NCBI GenBank assembly: GCA_905198475.1
Contig: CAJKCQ010000051.1
Span: 1-16,182, forward strand
Source of the DNA: an uncultured Sutterella sp.
GTDB taxonomy: Bacteria > Pseudomonadota > Gammaproteobacteria > Burkholderiales > Burkholderiaceae_F
Length of the DNA: 16,182 nucleotides
Direction of reading: 5' to 3'
Shown here: positions 15,492-16,182 of the stretch, piece after piece
Layout of the letters: every line of letters begins with the position of its first letter
How positions within the stretch are numbered: position 1 is the first letter of the stretch
Notes under the pieces: model-generated
Database searches by the model: none
What the model saw: the letters and a program-made list of their open reading frames with translations, nothing else
Told to the model about the DNA's origin: nothing
Program-made: the position numbers and the translations under genes

Positions 15492-15560
15492 GTCGGCCGG
15501 GGCGCCGCGCCGATAGAATGAACCGCCGTCCGCGGCTCATCTCTCCCCGCCCCGGCCGAC
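15492..15560 (+). repeat. 13-bp perfect inverted repeat in the leader of the TPR gene
   Basis: GTCGGCCGGGGCG (15492-15504) and CGCCCCGGCCGAC (15548-15560) are exact inverted repeats 43 bases apart, between the kinase stop and the TPR-protein start. The enclosed part holds a possible -10. It may be an mRNA hairpin, the end of the kinase transcript, or paired operators. Confidence 0.6.
15514..15519 (+). promoter_or_regulatory. Possible -10 element upstream of the TPR-protein gene
   Basis: TAGAAT lies 70 bases before the ATG at 15590, inside the loop of the 13-bp inverted repeat. There is no recognisable -35. Low confidence. Confidence 0.28.
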
Positions 15561-15589
15561 TCGCATCAGAACACCAGAAGGACGACATC

Positions 15590-16182
15590 ATGTCCAGCGG
15601 CACGCTCCGTCTACTCTTTGCCTGCGCACTCTGCGCCGCCACCGCTCTTCCGGCCGCGGCGATGCCCGGCATGCCCGCTGGGCATCCGGCCGTCTCGACG
15701 CCCGACCGCACGCTCTTCGAGCTCATCGCCGCCGGCGTGGCGCTCCACCGCGGCGAGGCGGGCTTCGCCTACGCCGCCTGGATGGACGCGGCCGAGACGA
15801 CGAAGAATCCCGGCGTCGCGCAGCTCGCCTGGGAGACGGCGGTCTCCGCGCGGGATTCCGAAAAGACCCTCGCCGCCGCCCGGCTCTGGCTCAAGCTTGA
15901 TCCGGCCGCCGAAGGCGCGCGCCAGACGCTTCTCGCCGACGCCGTCGAGCGCGGCGACGCCCCTGCGGTCCGCAGCGAACTCGCCGCGATGGAGAAGGCG
16001 CTCGCCCCGCGCGACGCCAAGGCGGGCGACTGGCTCAACCGCCTCATCGCCACGCTCGGCCCCTCGACGCAGAAGAGCCGCGGCATCCGGGCGCTCGCCG
16101 ACGCGCTCGGCCCCTACGCGGCGCGCCACGCCGCCCGTCCGGACGTGCAGATCGGCTACGCGCAGATCCTCGCGGCCGCCGG
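15590..16182 (+). CDS. Secreted TPR-type (tetratricopeptide-like) protein, 3' end outside window
   Basis: The ATG at 15590 has AGAAGGA (15576-15582) at good spacing. The 197 residues visible start with a signal peptide (hydrophobic stretch LRLLFACALCAATALPAAA, likely cleavage after residue 24). Helical, Ala/Leu-rich repeats follow: LFELIAAGVALHRGEAGFAY, AAETTKNPGVAQLAWETAV and TLAAARLWLKLDPAAEGARQ. This pattern (tandem helices with an LDP turn after each) resembles the TPR proteins common in Betaproteobacteria with an opening like LYQLLLGEIALQRG. They are thought to act in the periplasm or at the outer membrane; the exact role is unknown. The reading frame is still open at the window end, and the rest cannot be seen. 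Confidence 0.72.
   Translation, partial: MSSGTLRLLFACALCAATALPAAAMPGMPAGHPAVSTPDRTLFELIAAGVALHRGEAGFAYAAWMDAAETTKNPGVAQLAWETAVSARDSEKTLAAARLWLKLDPAAEGARQTLLADAVERGDAPAVRSELAAMEKALAPRDAKAGDWLNRLIATLGPSTQKSRGIRALADALGPYAARHAARPDVQIGYAQILAAA

Overview
The window is GC-rich, densely coding DNA from a Gram-negative proteobacterium. The block kdsD-kdsC-lptC-lptA-lptB-rpoN-ptsN-rapZ is the classic LPS-export / sigma-54 / nitrogen-PTS neighbourhood. Protein flavour and gene order (rapZ next to mutY, a CpxA-like kinase, a secreted TPR protein) point to the Betaproteobacteria, possibly a Burkholderiales/Sutterellaceae-like organism; that taxonomic guess is inference. Nothing looks phage-borne or horizontally acquired, and I see no rRNA, tRNA, IS element or CRISPR array.

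Layout. (1) 1-2577: the 3' two thirds of a Pat/YfiQ-like protein (acyl-CoA synthetase-like modules plus a C-terminal GNAT acetyltransferase), followed after 12 bases by a crotonase-fold protein that lacks both catalytic glutamates of enoyl-CoA hydratase. (2) 2578-2807: a compact control region holding the terminator of the first unit, two NtrC-like dyads and a consensus -24/-12 sigma-54 promoter. (3) 2808-6119: a complete glutamate/aspartate ABC importer, gltI-gltJ-gltK-gltL, with a perfect 13-bp stem-loop between the binding-protein gene and the permease genes and a terminator after gltL. (4) 6266-12841: kdsD and kdsC (Kdo synthesis), lptC, lptA and lptB (LPS transport), rpoN (sigma-54), ptsN (EIIA-Ntr) and rapZ, all on the + strand with short gaps. 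hpf and hprK, commonly found around ptsN in relatives, are absent. (5) 12829-13896: mutY on the - strand, overlapping the end of rapZ by 13 bases. (6) 14046-15467: a CpxA-like sensor histidine kinase with no response regulator beside it. (7) 15590 to the window end: the start of a secreted TPR-type protein, cut by the window edge.

How the genes may work together. The sigma-54 factor encoded here is the form of RNA polymerase needed to read the glt promoter a few kilobases away, and the dyads suggest NtrC as activator. The window therefore appears to contain a nitrogen-responsive amino-acid importer, its sigma factor and a nitrogen-PTS regulator, next to genes for building and exporting LPS. 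This is mostly conserved housekeeping DNA. The most unusual elements are the predicted NtrC/sigma-54 switch of glt, the catalytically atypical Pat-like/crotonase pair, and the trimmed rpoN-ptsN-rapZ arrangement. I did not find a convincing wholly new system.
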